DNA from: Flavobacteriales bacterium | GTDB taxonomy: Bacteria > Bacteroidota > Bacteroidia > Flavobacteriales > Weeksellaceae | Assembly (NCBI GenBank): GCA_020635515.1 | Contig: JACJZS010000002.1 | Coordinates: 372,001-436,000 of the forward strand | Direction of reading: 5' to 3' | DNA: 64,000 nucleotides | Shown: one piece after another, positions 40,225 through 49,836 of the stretch | Position numbering within the stretch: the stretch's first letter is position 1 | Layout: every line of letters starts with the position of its first letter | Position numbers and translations under genes: made by a program | The notes under the pieces: generated by a model | What the model was told of the DNA's origin: nothing | Databases searched by the model: none | What the model saw: the letters and a program-made list of their open reading frames with translations, nothing else

Positions 40225-42726
40225 TTATCTTATACTACTCAAATACTGTTCCAAAGAAGTTAAGTCTGCAAATAAGACTTTTCTAGCTTTACTTCCTTCA
40301 AAAGGTCCTACTATACTTGCATCTTCCAACTGATCCATAATTCTTCCTGCTCGATTGTATCCTAGTGATAATTTCCTTTGAATTAATGAAGTAGAACCTT
40401 GCTGTGCTGTTACCAATACTTTGGCTGCTTCTTCAAACAACTCGTCTCTTTCCGATGCATCAAAGGAGGAAGAACCTCCTCCTTCTTCCGAATTGTATTC
40501 TGGAAGTTCATACACTTCAGGGAATGCTTTTTGACTTCCTATAAATTCAGTTAATTTTTCTACTTCTGGTGTATCTACAAAGGCACATTGCAGTCGTACC
40601 ATATCGCTTCCTTTGGTAAATAACATATCTCCTCTACCTATCAATTGGTCTGCTCCCGAACCATCGAGAATTGTTCTCGAATCAATTTTTGAGGTAACTC
40701 GAAAAGCTATTCTTCCAGGGAAGTTTGCTTTAATTGTTCCTGTAATTACATTTACAGATGGTCTTTGTGTAGCAATTATCAAGTGAATACCAATCGCACG
40801 AGCAAGCTGAGCAAGACGAGCAATAGGAAGCTCAACCTCTTTACCTGCCGTCATAATTAAATCAGCAAACTCATCTACTACAAGTACAATATACGGTAAA
40901 TATCTATGTCCATTTTCTGGATTAAGTTTACGTTTTATGAACTTTTCATTATACTCTTTCAGATTACGAACCATCGCTTTTTTTAACAGTTCATACCTAT
41001 CGTCCATTTCTATACAAAGCGAATTAAGCGTATTGATTACCTTGGTATTATCTGTAATGATTGCTTCTTCGGAATCGGGAAGTTTGGCTAAAAAATGCCT
41101 TTCTATTTGGTTGTATAAAGTAAGTTCTACTTTTTTAGGGTCTATCAACACAAATTTTAATTCTGATGGATGCTTTTTATATAAAAGTGAAGTAATTACC
41201 GCATTTAAACCAACGGATTTCCCTTGACCTGTAGCTCCTGCCAAAAGTAAATGTGGCATTTTAGCTAAATCTTCTACAAACGTTTCATTTGAAATCGTCT
41301 TTCCAAATGCTACAGGAAGTTGCATTTTTGCATTCTGAAACTTCGGCGAAGCCAAAACCGAACGCATAGAAACTACAGAAGGATTCTTATTGGGAACTTC
41401 TATTCCTATAGTACCTTTACCTGGAATAGGTGCAATTATACGAATCCCTAAAGCTGATAAACTAAGTGCTATATCGTCTTCTAAGTTTTTGATTTTAGAA
41501 ATACGAACTCCTGCTTCGGGAATAATTTCGTAAAGCGTAACTGTAGGACCTACCGTTGCTTTTATATGTGAAATTTTAATTCCATAATTGTTGAGCGTTT
41601 CAACAATCTTATTTTTATTTTGTTCTAATTCCTCTCCACTTACATTTATACCTTCACTTTGTTCGTATTTACTCATTAAATCCAAATGAGGAAACTCATA
41701 CCTAGGAAGTTCTAATCTTGGGTCGTATGGAGGCAAATCATTAATATTTACATCTGATTTATTCTCTCCTACCTCGCTTTCGGTAGTTGTATTTACAGAC
41801 ATTTTTAATTCAGAATCTGCATAATTTACTCTAGTAAATTCTTGTTCTTGCTCCTGTTCCTCTTCTCCTTTAGAAATTACAACTTCAAAATCTTCTAAAT
41901 TATTTTTTTTCTGAAAATTAGAAAGAAGTTCAGAATCATCTTCATCATCGCTTTTTATTGTATTTATCTCAAAAGATAAAGACGTATTTTTAGGTTTTTG
42001 AAAAATCTGCTCCTCTTCTTCTACTTTTTCTTGTTCAGAAAGTTTCACAGTATTTCCCTCAACTTTTTGCTCTAATTTTTCTTCTTCAGCATCAGCATTT
42101 AACTCTTCTTTTGATATTGATTCATCTAATGATTGACTTACTTTGTTTTTCCAATCTGAAAAAGATTGTTGTTTTTTTTGTGTTTTTTCTCTTATATTTT
42201 TAGCAGTAAGATTAAACTCAAATACAATATACAGTAAAAGAGAAATCAATAGAATTCCTACAAGACCGATATCACCAATTACAACTCTTAGATACTCTGA
42301 AAATTCATATCCATAAACACCACTAAATATATAGTTCTGCGAGAGTATAAATCCCAATAAAACAGGAATCCAAAGTATACTAAAAATTGAGTGCGAAATA
42401 AACTTCCATGGTTTAAATAAATTCTTACCAAAAAGCAATCTAAATCCTAATGCAAAGCAAGCAACTGGCACTACAAATGCAGTAATCCCTATTCCTTTAT
42501 AAATAAAAAGTTCGCTAATCCAAGCACCTATGCTACCAAGTAAATTTTCTGCTTTGGAATCTTTGCTCAACACGGAAACCAATTCACTTTGATCTGACTG
42601 CCAACTAAAATAGTATGAAATAAAAGATACAAACAACAATATACCTGCAAGAATTGACAACAATCCAACTGCCGTTTTAAATGCCTCTGTATTTATTTTT
42701 TTTTTCTTCTCAGAAAAATTAAACAT
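40225..42726 (-). CDS. ftsK: DNA translocase FtsK
   Basis: 833 residues. Four or five N-terminal transmembrane helices (within 1-180), a charged linker rich in Glu and Lys (about 190-340), then the motor domain with Walker A GATGQGKS (about 495-503) and Walker B YIVLVVDEFADL. The C-terminal winged-helix gamma domain (about 765-833, GSTSLIQRKLSLGYNRAGRIMDQLE) reads KOPS sites. Links chromosome dimer resolution to septation. First gene of the operon, with a -7 box 22 bp upstream. Confidence 0.95.
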   Translation of the reverse strand: MFNFSEKKKKINTEAFKTAVGLLSILAGILLFVSFISYYFSWQSDQSELVSVLSKDSKAENLLGSIGAWISELFIYKGIGITAFVVPVACFALGFRLLFGKNLFKPWKFISHSIFSILWIPVLLGFILSQNYIFSGVYGYEFSEYLRVVIGDIGLVGILLISLLLYIVFEFNLTAKNIREKTQKKQQSFSDWKNKVSQSLDESISKEELNADAEEEKLEQKVEGNTVKLSEQEKVEEEEQIFQKPKNTSLSFEINTIKSDDEDDSELLSNFQKKNNLEDFEVVISKGEEEQEQEQEFTRVNYADSELKMSVNTTTESEVGENKSDVNINDLPPYDPRLELPRYEFPHLDLMSKYEQSEGINVSGEELEQNKNKIVETLNNYGIKISHIKATVGPTVTLYEIIPEAGVRISKIKNLEDDIALSLSALGIRIIAPIPGKGTIGIEVPNKNPSVVSMRSVLASPKFQNAKMQLPVAFGKTISNETFVEDLAKMPHLLLAGATGQGKSVGLNAVITSLLYKKHPSELKFVLIDPKKVELTLYNQIERHFLAKLPDSEEAIITDNTKVINTLNSLCIEMDDRYELLKKAMVRNLKEYNEKFIKRKLNPENGHRYLPYIVLVVDEFADLIMTAGKEVELPIARLAQLARAIGIHLIIATQRPSVNVITGTIKANFPGRIAFRVTSKIDSRTILDGSGADQLIGRGDMLFTKGSDMVRLQCAFVDTPEVEKLTEFIGSQKAFPEVYELPEYNSEEGGGSSSFDASERDELFEEAAKVLVTAQQGSTSLIQRKLSLGYNRAGRIMDQLEDASIVGPFEGSKARKVLFADLTSLEQYLSSIR

Positions 42727-42748
42727 CTAATCTTCTTATTTTAATTGG

Positions 42749-42756
42749 CAAATTTA
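42749..42756 (-). promoter_or_regulatory. -7 box of the ftsK operon
   Basis: TAAATTTG on the minus strand (complement of 42749-42756). Confidence 0.5.
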
Positions 42757-42870
42757 ACAAAACTTGACGGTTTTAGTTTAAAATATAAATTATTTTTTTT
42801 TAATAATACTTTTAGAATGTATATTAGCACGTAGTTTTTCAAATTAAGCACTACTTTACAATACAAAAAT

Positions 42871-45522
42871 ATGAAGTTACGTTTTAACATTAATTACCAC
42901 ACAATCTTTGGTGAGCAAATAGGTATAGAAATACAGACTAAAAATAAGAGTAAAGAAACCATTTATTTAAGTTACGTCAACGATGGAAATTGGTTTTTAG
43001 AAATCGAACTTAATGATGAAATTACCTACACCTACTTTTTTGAAGATGTAAACGGAGTTAAAACCTACGAATGGAAAAAACGAACTTTTAATCCAAATGA
43101 TGTAAACTGCGAGAAAATTGATTTTTACGATTCTTTTACAAGAGGTAATTTTCCTGAATTTTTATTTGACACAAAACCTTTTCAGCACTCACGAAATGTA
43201 ATATTCCAAGATGTACAAAAAGTAAATACCAAAACTCATATTTTTAAAATTTCTGCTCCACTATTTGATGATAATCATGCCTTGGCAATTGTTGGAAATC
43301 ATTCTTTACTAGGAAAATGGAATTTCGATGAAAAATTACTAATGCAAGAAACTTCATTTGGAAATTGGGAAATTCAGCTTGATTTACAAGAAATTCCTCA
43401 TATTATTCAGTATAAATATGTTGTAGTGGACAAGAAAAATAAATCCATTATTGATTACGAAACTGGAAATAATAGAATTACCTACCCAAATAACAGTTCC
43501 AATAAATTAATTATTATCAATGATGTATACTTCAAGTATCCACAAAACTTGCTTTGGAAAGGTTCAGGAGTTGCGATTCCTGTTTTCTCCATTAAAACAG
43601 ATGAAAGCTTTGGCGTCGGAGAGTTTCTAGATTTAAAAAAGTTTGGAAATCTTGCTCAGGAAATTGGTTTTAAAATCATTCAGATTCTTCCGATTAACGA
43701 TACTACTGCAAATTACACTTGGACAGACAGTTATCCATACTCTGCTATTTCTGTATACGCTCTGCATCCACTTTATCTTTCAATAGAAAATCTAACGTAT
43801 AAACTTTCTAAAACTGAACTCGACGAATACAAAATCATTCAAAACGAGCTAAATTCTCTGCCCGAAGTTGACTATGAAAAAGTGATTTCTAATAAATGGA
43901 ATTTCATCAAAAAAATCTCAACAAGAAATTTCCGTTTTATCGTAAAAAATAAAGAATTTTTAGCATTTTTAGAAGAAAATAAAGATTGGATTTACGATTA
44001 CTCAGTTTTCTGCACATTAAGAGATAAATTTAATTCTCCTGAATTTTCAAAGTGGAAGTATTTAAACGAATACAACAAACAAGAAGTACTTAACTTTTTT
44101 GACTCAAAACACGAGCATTACTTTGATGTTATTTTGCATAGCTTTGTTCAATTCGAACTTCATAATCAGTTAAAAGAATCCGTCGATTACATTCACACCT
44201 TAGGAATTTCCCTTAAAGGAGATTTACCAATCGGAATTTACCGAAATTCCGTAGAAGCATGGAAAGAACCAGAATATTTTGGAATGGATTTTCAAGCAGG
44301 AGCTCCACCAGATGATTTTGCAGTTCTTGGACAGAACTGGGAATTCCCTACCTATAACTGGGAACGAATGAAGGAAGATGGATATTTATGGTGGAGAAAT
44401 AGATTTGATGTAATGTCGCAATATTTCGATGCTTTTAGAATCGATCATATACTAGGATTTTTTAGAATTTGGAGAATGCCAAATTCCGCTGTTCAAGGAA
44501 TACTTGGTTATTTTTATCCTGCACTCGCCTTTCGTTCAGAAGAACTTTGGGAAAGAGGAATCAACTTCAACAAAAACCGACTAACTAAGCCATATATTAC
44601 TCATGATTTAATCCATAAATACTTTGGAAATGACTACGAGCGTGCATTTTCTATGTTATTTACTGAAAAAGATGGAGTTTTAGAGTTCAATGAATTGTTC
44701 AATACACAAAGAAAGGTTGAGAAACTAAGCAAAAGCAATTCTTGGTTAGAAAAGAACAAAGAAAACATCTATACTTTGCTTGCAAACGTAATATTATTAG
44801 AAGAGCAAAAAGAAAATGAAACGGTTTATCATCCAAGATTTTTCTTATACAATACAGATTCGTATCACGCACTAGATGGAAATCAAAAACAAGCTTTGTA
44901 TAATTTATACATTCATTATTTCTTTGAAAGACAAGAAAGTCTATGGTACGAAAAAGGAATGGAGAAATTACCTTTCTTAAAGAAAACTACCGATATGCTA
45001 ACTTGTGGAGAAGATTTAGGATTGGTACCTAAATGTGTACCTGCTTCAATGAATGAATTATCTATACTGTCGCTTCAAGTTCAACGAATGCCAAGCGGAG
45101 ATATTGATTTTTCTAATCCTTATGAAGCACCTTATTTATCAGTTGTAACTCCGTCTACTCACGACACCAGCACTCTAAGACAATGGTGGGAAGAAAACTA
45201 TGACTTAACAAATAAATACTATAAAACTCAACTACAAAAACATGAAAATGCTCCTGATGTAATAACTCCTGATATTGGATTTAAAATTATAAAGCAACAC
45301 ATGGAATCTCCTGCAATGCTTGCTATTTTTCCATTACAGGATTTGTTTACCATTGATTACAAGCTGTATACTAAAAATAAAGACTCCGAGAGAATTAATA
45401 TTCCTGCTGTATTCCCTCACTACTGGAAATACAGAATGCATCTATCTGTAGAAGAATTAATTAATAATAAAGACTTTATATCTAAGATAAGTGAACTAAT
45501 TAAATTTTCGAATCGAAGTTAA
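42871..45522 (+). CDS. malQ: 4-alpha-glucanotransferase with N-terminal CBM20 domains
   Basis: 883 residues, long form. Two starch-binding-like modules (about 1-115 and 122-230, second with AIVGNHSLLGKWNF) precede the GH77 catalytic domain. The nucleophile is Asp525 in FDAFRIDHILGFFR, the acid/base Glu714 in CGEDLGLVP, and the third acidic residue is in STHDTSTLRQWW. It shuffles alpha-1,4-glucans (DPE2-like layout), acting on glycogen or maltodextrin in the cytoplasm; no signal peptide. It stands alone, divergent from ftsK. Confidence 0.94.
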   Translation: MKLRFNINYHTIFGEQIGIEIQTKNKSKETIYLSYVNDGNWFLEIELNDEITYTYFFEDVNGVKTYEWKKRTFNPNDVNCEKIDFYDSFTRGNFPEFLFDTKPFQHSRNVIFQDVQKVNTKTHIFKISAPLFDDNHALAIVGNHSLLGKWNFDEKLLMQETSFGNWEIQLDLQEIPHIIQYKYVVVDKKNKSIIDYETGNNRITYPNNSSNKLIIINDVYFKYPQNLLWKGSGVAIPVFSIKTDESFGVGEFLDLKKFGNLAQEIGFKIIQILPINDTTANYTWTDSYPYSAISVYALHPLYLSIENLTYKLSKTELDEYKIIQNELNSLPEVDYEKVISNKWNFIKKISTRNFRFIVKNKEFLAFLEENKDWIYDYSVFCTLRDKFNSPEFSKWKYLNEYNKQEVLNFFDSKHEHYFDVILHSFVQFELHNQLKESVDYIHTLGISLKGDLPIGIYRNSVEAWKEPEYFGMDFQAGAPPDDFAVLGQNWEFPTYNWERMKEDGYLWWRNRFDVMSQYFDAFRIDHILGFFRIWRMPNSAVQGILGYFYPALAFRSEELWERGINFNKNRLTKPYITHDLIHKYFGNDYERAFSMLFTEKDGVLEFNELFNTQRKVEKLSKSNSWLEKNKENIYTLLANVILLEEQKENETVYHPRFFLYNTDSYHALDGNQKQALYNLYIHYFFERQESLWYEKGMEKLPFLKKTTDMLTCGEDLGLVPKCVPASMNELSILSLQVQRMPSGDIDFSNPYEAPYLSVVTPSTHDTSTLRQWWEENYDLTNKYYKTQLQKHENAPDVITPDIGFKIIKQHMESPAMLAIFPLQDLFTIDYKLYTKNKDSERINIPAVFPHYWKYRMHLSVEELINNKDFISKISELIKFSNRS

Positions 45523-45611
45523 AAGTTCAATACATACATTACAAATAACAATAGCTTAACATTATTTTAACAAATAACTATGAATAATGTCGAGTATTTG
45601 TTATATTTCGT

Positions 45612-45619
45612 TATATTTG
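45612..45619 (+). promoter_or_regulatory. -7 box of the FadL-type gene
   Basis: TATATTTG, 25 bp before the ATG. Confidence 0.5.
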
Positions 45620-45644
45620 TTAGGAACTCAAAAAAATATATAAC

Positions 45645-46904
45645 ATGAAAAAAGGATTAGGAGTAGCAATTCTGTTGATTAGCACCTGTTTTGTCTATGC
45701 AGGTGGGTTTCGGATTTCACTGCAAGGCGTTCGTCAGGCAGCTATGGCACATACCAGTGCACACGTAAAAGATGCAAGTGTAATGTTCTACAATCCCGCA
45801 GGTATTTCTTTTATTCCAGAGAAGATAAGTGCTTCCGCTGGAATATTTGGAGTAAGTACCAAATCAATGTACCAAAACAGCAAAACATTATATTCTGCTG
45901 AAACCGACAATAAACTAGGTACACCTTTTTATGCTGCATTTTCATACGGGTTAAAGGACAATGTGTGTTTAGGTTTAAGTGTTACAACTCCTTTTGGAAA
46001 CTCTATTGATTGGGGAAAAGATTGGGAAGGACAAGATTTAGTTCAAGACATTCAACTTAAATCATTCTTCATACAACCAACTGTTGCTTATAAGTTTAAC
46101 AAGTGGATAAGTGCAGGTGTAGGTTATATTTACGCTACAGGAAGTATTAACTTAAATCGCTCAATTTCTAACATCTCTTTTAGCGATGGCTCTCCTGCTA
46201 CACTTGAATTAAATAGCAATGCCAACGGACACGGTTTTAATGCAGGTGTTTACATAAGACCTACAGACAAATTAGATGTCAGTATTGCGTATCGTTCAAA
46301 AGTAAAAATGAAAGTAAAAGATGGTGATGCTAATTTCAATCTTCCTAATGGTGTAGTAGATTCATCTGGCTCAGGAACTTTTCAAACTAAAAATGACTCA
46401 TTTGACGCAACATTACCTCTTAGCTCTGAGCTAACACTTGGAGTTTCTTATAGAGTTTCGCCTAAATGGTTATTGTCTTCCGATATTAATTATGCAGGTT
46501 GGGAATCTTACAAATCCTTAGACATTAATTTTGGACACGCAAAAATTGGAAACGATTCAAACGACAATACGTTATCTAAAACAAAAAAAGATTTTAAAAA
46601 TTCTTTCATATACAGAATTGGAACAGAATATTTAATCACTGATAAACTTGCAGGAAGACTTGGATACTATTACGACACTTCTCCTGTTAAAGATGAGCAT
46701 TGGAGTCCTGAAACTCCTAGCACAAACAATCATACGTTTACAGCAGGACTTGGATACCAACTAAAAAAAGAATTTTCCATAGACTTAACTGGAGGATTCA
46801 TTACAGGAGAAGAACGCAATATAACTAATGACAATGCTGGTTTCTACGGACAGGTAAAATCAAGAGGTGTATTTATAGGATTAGGAGTTTCGTATAACAA
46901 ATAA
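45645..46904 (+). CDS. OmpP1/FadL family outer-membrane transporter
   Basis: 419 residues. Signal peptide (1-20), then the FadL N-terminal hatch signature GGFRISLQGVRQAAMAHTSA and ASVMFYNPAGISF. About fourteen beta strands follow, ending GVFIGLGVSYNK. The family imports long-chain fatty acids and other hydrophobic molecules. The next gene, 10 bp downstream, encodes an SGNH-hydrolase lipoprotein; an esterase beside a lipid channel suggests that substrate is cleaved at the surface or in the periplasm and then taken up. Confidence 0.9.
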   Translation: MKKGLGVAILLISTCFVYAGGFRISLQGVRQAAMAHTSAHVKDASVMFYNPAGISFIPEKISASAGIFGVSTKSMYQNSKTLYSAETDNKLGTPFYAAFSYGLKDNVCLGLSVTTPFGNSIDWGKDWEGQDLVQDIQLKSFFIQPTVAYKFNKWISAGVGYIYATGSINLNRSISNISFSDGSPATLELNSNANGHGFNAGVYIRPTDKLDVSIAYRSKVKMKVKDGDANFNLPNGVVDSSGSGTFQTKNDSFDATLPLSSELTLGVSYRVSPKWLLSSDINYAGWESYKSLDINFGHAKIGNDSNDNTLSKTKKDFKNSFIYRIGTEYLITDKLAGRLGYYYDTSPVKDEHWSPETPSTNNHTFTAGLGYQLKKEFSIDLTGGFITGEERNITNDNAGFYGQVKSRGVFIGLGVSYNK

Positions 46905-46914
46905 AAAATCAAAC

Positions 46915-48438
46915 ATGAAGACAATATATTTAAAATCACTATTTATACTTTTATCACTTGCATTTTGGAGTTGCAATGAAGAGTTTAAAGACGATGTAGA
47001 CAATCAAAATGTAACTTCTGGAAATGCAGATTTTTCTAATTACGTTTCATTAGGAAATTCTCTTACTGCAGGATACAGAGATGGAACTCTTTACAAAAGC
47101 GGACAACTGGAAAGCTACCCAAATATGCTTGCCACTCAAATGAAACTTGCTGGCGGAGGAGAATTTAAACAACCTTTAATTCCTAATGATATAGGTGGTT
47201 TTTTAGGATTTGATGGATTTGATGGAAAACTTACATTGCAAGTGGTTACCGATCCATGTACCAGCTCAACTTCACTCTCTCCTGTAGCAAGCAATCCAAC
47301 TTCAGGATTAGATAATATTTCTGCTGGTGGTTCTTACAACAATATGGGAATACCTGGAGCTTTGGTTTCTCATCTTATCGCTCCTGGTTTTGGTAATCCA
47401 GCTGGATTAATAAGTGATCCCCCTTCAGCTAATCCTTATTTTATTAGAATGGCATCAAGCACAAGCACTTCGGTAATTCAAGATGCTATAGCTCAAAATC
47501 CTACTTTTTTCTCATTATGGATAGGAGCAAATGATGTGCTTGGTTATGCAAGAACAGGTGGAGATGGTAGTAAATCAATCACTCCAAGCGAAGGAGCAGT
47601 TGGATATGGATTTGATAGCACGTATTCTGTATTATTAGATCAATTAACTACAAATGGAGCAAAAGGTGTTGTTGCGAATCTTCCTTATGTTACAAGCATT
47701 CCATTCTTTACTACCGTTCCTTATAACCCTATACAATTATCTGAAGCACAAGCAACACAAATATCTACTAGCATTGCTCCTATTTTACAGGTTCTAAAAG
47801 CCTATGGACAAGAAGATAGGATAGTATTACCTAGTGCCACAGAATCCAATCCTCTTTTAATAAAAGATGAAACTTTAGATGACTTATCTAATGCAATAGC
47901 TAGTGCTTTAACTCCAGTAATTGGCTCAACGCTAGCAACTCAATACGGAGCAATATACGGTCAAGCTAGAAGTGCCACCTCTAATGATTTAATCTTACTT
48001 ACCACTTCAAGCATCATAGGAAAAGACCCTGCAAGTGTAAATTCATGTCCTTCAGCAACCGCTACTCTTCTATATGGAATCACTTATCCACTAGAGGATT
48101 CTCATGTCCTTATTCCTTCTGAGATTGATGCAATACTTACAGCGACCAATTCCTATAATACAACAATTAAAAATTTAGCTAATAAGTATAACCTTGCTTT
48201 TGTAGATGCAAATGCAAAAATGCAAGAACTTAATTCCAATTCGGGAATTACCTTTAATGGAGTGAATTACACCTCTACTTTTGTGACTGGTGGAGCTTTT
48301 TCTTTAGATGGAGTTCATCCAAACGGGCGAGGATATGCAATAATTGCTAATGAGTTCATTAAAGCAATTAATGGTAAGTACGATTCAACCTTGCCTTTAG
48401 TCAATCCAAATAACTATACAGGAGTTGCCTTCCCTTAA
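46915..48438 (+). CDS. SGNH/GDSL-family hydrolase lipoprotein
   Basis: 507 residues. Lipobox WSC with cysteine 20. SGNH blocks: block I VSLGNSLTAGY with Ser49 (GNSL instead of GDSL), block III GAND with Asn206, and block V DGVHP with Asp465 and His468; together they form a complete Ser-Asp-His triad. The large insert (about 215-440) is usual for the Bacteroidota form. Likely an esterase or lipase anchored to the outer membrane, co-transcribed with the FadL-type gene. A strong terminator follows. Confidence 0.85.
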   Translation: MKTIYLKSLFILLSLAFWSCNEEFKDDVDNQNVTSGNADFSNYVSLGNSLTAGYRDGTLYKSGQLESYPNMLATQMKLAGGGEFKQPLIPNDIGGFLGFDGFDGKLTLQVVTDPCTSSTSLSPVASNPTSGLDNISAGGSYNNMGIPGALVSHLIAPGFGNPAGLISDPPSANPYFIRMASSTSTSVIQDAIAQNPTFFSLWIGANDVLGYARTGGDGSKSITPSEGAVGYGFDSTYSVLLDQLTTNGAKGVVANLPYVTSIPFFTTVPYNPIQLSEAQATQISTSIAPILQVLKAYGQEDRIVLPSATESNPLLIKDETLDDLSNAIASALTPVIGSTLATQYGAIYGQARSATSNDLILLTTSSIIGKDPASVNSCPSATATLLYGITYPLEDSHVLIPSEIDAILTATNSYNTTIKNLANKYNLAFVDANAKMQELNSNSGITFNGVNYTSTFVTGGAFSLDGVHPNGRGYAIIANEFIKAINGKYDSTLPLVNPNNYTGVAFP

Positions 48439-48470
48439 CTAGTAAATTAAACATAAATCACTCAATATGA

Positions 48471-48498
48471 ACCGCTTTAACTATAAAGCGGTTTTTTT
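48471..48498 (+). terminator. Terminator of the FadL-SGNH operon
   Basis: Perfect 9-bp stem ACCGCTTTA/TAAAGCGGT, loop ACTA, seven Ts. Confidence 0.9.
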
Positions 48499-48531
48499 GT
48501 ATTAAAAAAGTGAAATATTTTTACACTTTTA

Positions 48532-48562
48532 TTTGGTAGATTAAAAAAAAGACGTACATTTG
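48532..48562 (+). promoter_or_regulatory. Promoter of tRNA-Asn
   Basis: TTTG at 48532-48535, exactly 19 bp, TACATTTG at 48555-48562; the mature tRNA begins 12 bp later. The best consensus match in the window. Confidence 0.75.
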
Positions 48563-48574
48563 CACACACAAAAT

Positions 48575-48649
<75 letters not shown>

Positions 48650-48681
48650 AAAAAAGACCTTAGTTTTTAAGGTCTTTTTTT
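48650..48681 (+). terminator. Terminator of tRNA-Asn
   Basis: Stem AAAAAAGACCTTA/TAAGGTCTTTTTT around GTTTT, with T-run. Confidence 0.9.
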
Positions 48682-48734
48682 AAATTTTTTAATTGATTAT
48701 TAGATTAATCTATAACTTTTTATATAAAATTAAC

Positions 48735-48742
48735 TATCTTTG
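48735..48742 (+). promoter_or_regulatory. -7 box of rpmH
   Basis: TATCTTTG, 41 bp before the rpmH ATG. Confidence 0.55.
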
Positions 48743-48783
48743 CGAGTTCAAAATCTCATTTGATAGTACTAAAGAAATAAATA

Positions 48784-48939
48784 ATGAAAAGAACATTTCA
48801 ACCTTCAGAAAGAAAGAAAAGAAATAAACACGGATTTAGAGAAAGAATGTCTACTCCTAACGGAAGAAGAGTTTTGGCTGCTAGAAGAGCTAAAGGAAGA
48901 AAAAGACTTACTGTTAGTTCATCTAGAGCTAAAAGATAA
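48784..48939 (+). CDS. rpmH: 50S ribosomal protein L34
   Basis: 51 residues, reading MKRTFQPSERKRRNKHGFRE and ending SSSRAKR. The L34 signature (KRTFQPS, RKRRNKHGFRERM, GRRVLAARRAKGRKRL) is complete. Monocistronic with its own promoter and terminator, placed between tRNA-Asn and ftsE; the usual dnaA/rnpA neighbourhood is absent, as is normal in Bacteroidota. Confidence 0.97.
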   Translation: MKRTFQPSERKKRNKHGFRERMSTPNGRRVLAARRAKGRKRLTVSSSRAKR

Positions 48940-48969
48940 AATAAAGAATCTATTTTACTAGATAACAAT

Positions 48970-49001
48970 AAGCTTGATTTTTTTAATTTCAAGCTTTTTT
49001 T
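48970..49001 (+). terminator. Terminator of rpmH
   Basis: Stem AAGCTTGA/TCAAGCTT, 11-nt loop, T-run. Confidence 0.85.
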
Positions 49002-49015
49002 GTTGCATATTATTC

Positions 49016-49046
49016 TTGCATAAAAGCTAATTTTCTTGTACGTTTG
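49016..49046 (+). promoter_or_regulatory. Promoter of ftsE
   Basis: TTG at 49016-49018, 20-bp spacer, TACGTTTG at 49039-49046, 13 bp before the ATG. Confidence 0.6.
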
Positions 49047-49059
49047 AAAAAAAAATAAA

Positions 49060-49758
49060 ATGTCTAAACATTCTATCATAAAGCTAAAAGATGCTTCTAT
49101 TTATCAAAAAAGTTTCCTAGTTCTCAGCAAAGTAAATATGGACTTTTCTACAGGTGATTTTGCCTACATTATTGGTAAAACAGGAAGTGGAAAAAGTAGT
49201 TTAATGAAAGTTCTTTATGGAGATTTACCTTTACAAGAAGGAGAAGGAGAAGTTGTTGGAATGAATTTAAGACAATTAAAAACAAGCAAAATCCCTTTAC
49301 TGAGAGTTAAATTAGGAATTGTATTCCAAGATTTTCAATTACTCACAGATAGAACTATTGAGGGAAATCTACTTTTTGTTCTGAAAGCTACAGGATGGAA
49401 AGACAAATATGCTATTTCTGAACGAATAGATGAAGTTTTAGATAGTGTAGGAATGGCAACCAAAAAACATAAAATGCCTCATGAAATATCAGGTGGAGAG
49501 CAACAAAGAATAGCTATTGCACGTGCCTTACTTAATCATCCTGAGCTAATTTTGGCAGATGAACCTACAGGTAATTTAGACCCAGAAACTTCAAGGGAAA
49601 TCCTACGATTATTAAAAAAGATATCTAAAGAAAAAAACTGCGGTATACTTATGGTTACTCACGACTATAACATTATCCAGAATTTCCCTGCTACTGCATA
49701 CAAATGCGAAAATGGAAGTATCACAAAATTAGAATCATACGAACTTTTCACTGAATAA
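49060..49758 (+). CDS. ftsE: Cell division ATP-binding protein FtsE
   Basis: 232 residues. ABC ATPase with Walker A GKTGSGKSS (39-47), signature ISGGEQQR, Walker B LILADEPTGNLDPETS and H-loop THDYN. The close similarity to MacB/FtsE-type ATPases and the size favour FtsE, which with FtsX controls peptidoglycan hydrolases at the septum. No ftsX is adjacent, so the identification rests on the ATPase sequence alone. Monocistronic by its own promoter. Confidence 0.82.
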   Translation: MSKHSIIKLKDASIYQKSFLVLSKVNMDFSTGDFAYIIGKTGSGKSSLMKVLYGDLPLQEGEGEVVGMNLRQLKTSKIPLLRVKLGIVFQDFQLLTDRTIEGNLLFVLKATGWKDKYAISERIDEVLDSVGMATKKHKMPHEISGGEQQRIAIARALLNHPELILADEPTGNLDPETSREILRLLKKISKEKNCGILMVTHDYNIIQNFPATAYKCENGSITKLESYELFTE

Positions 49759-49808
49759 ATTAACTATGCGTGTATAATTATTTAACATACAATTAATCTT
49801 GTATAAAC

Positions 49809-49816
49809 TAACTTTG
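49809..49816 (+). promoter_or_regulatory. -7 box of the TonB receptor operon
   Basis: TAACTTTG, 20 bp before the ATG. Confidence 0.5.
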
Positions 49817-49836
49817 CCGTTAAAGTATAAAAAACG

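Noticed and set aside
48798..49079. 93-residue minus-strand frame over rpmH
   Set aside because: Antisense to L34 and its terminator; no promoter and no recognisable product.
49060..49758. LolD or MacB-type ATPase instead of FtsE
   Set aside because: Possible on motifs alone, but the sequence and its solitary position fit flavobacterial FtsE better; kept as FtsE with reduced confidence.
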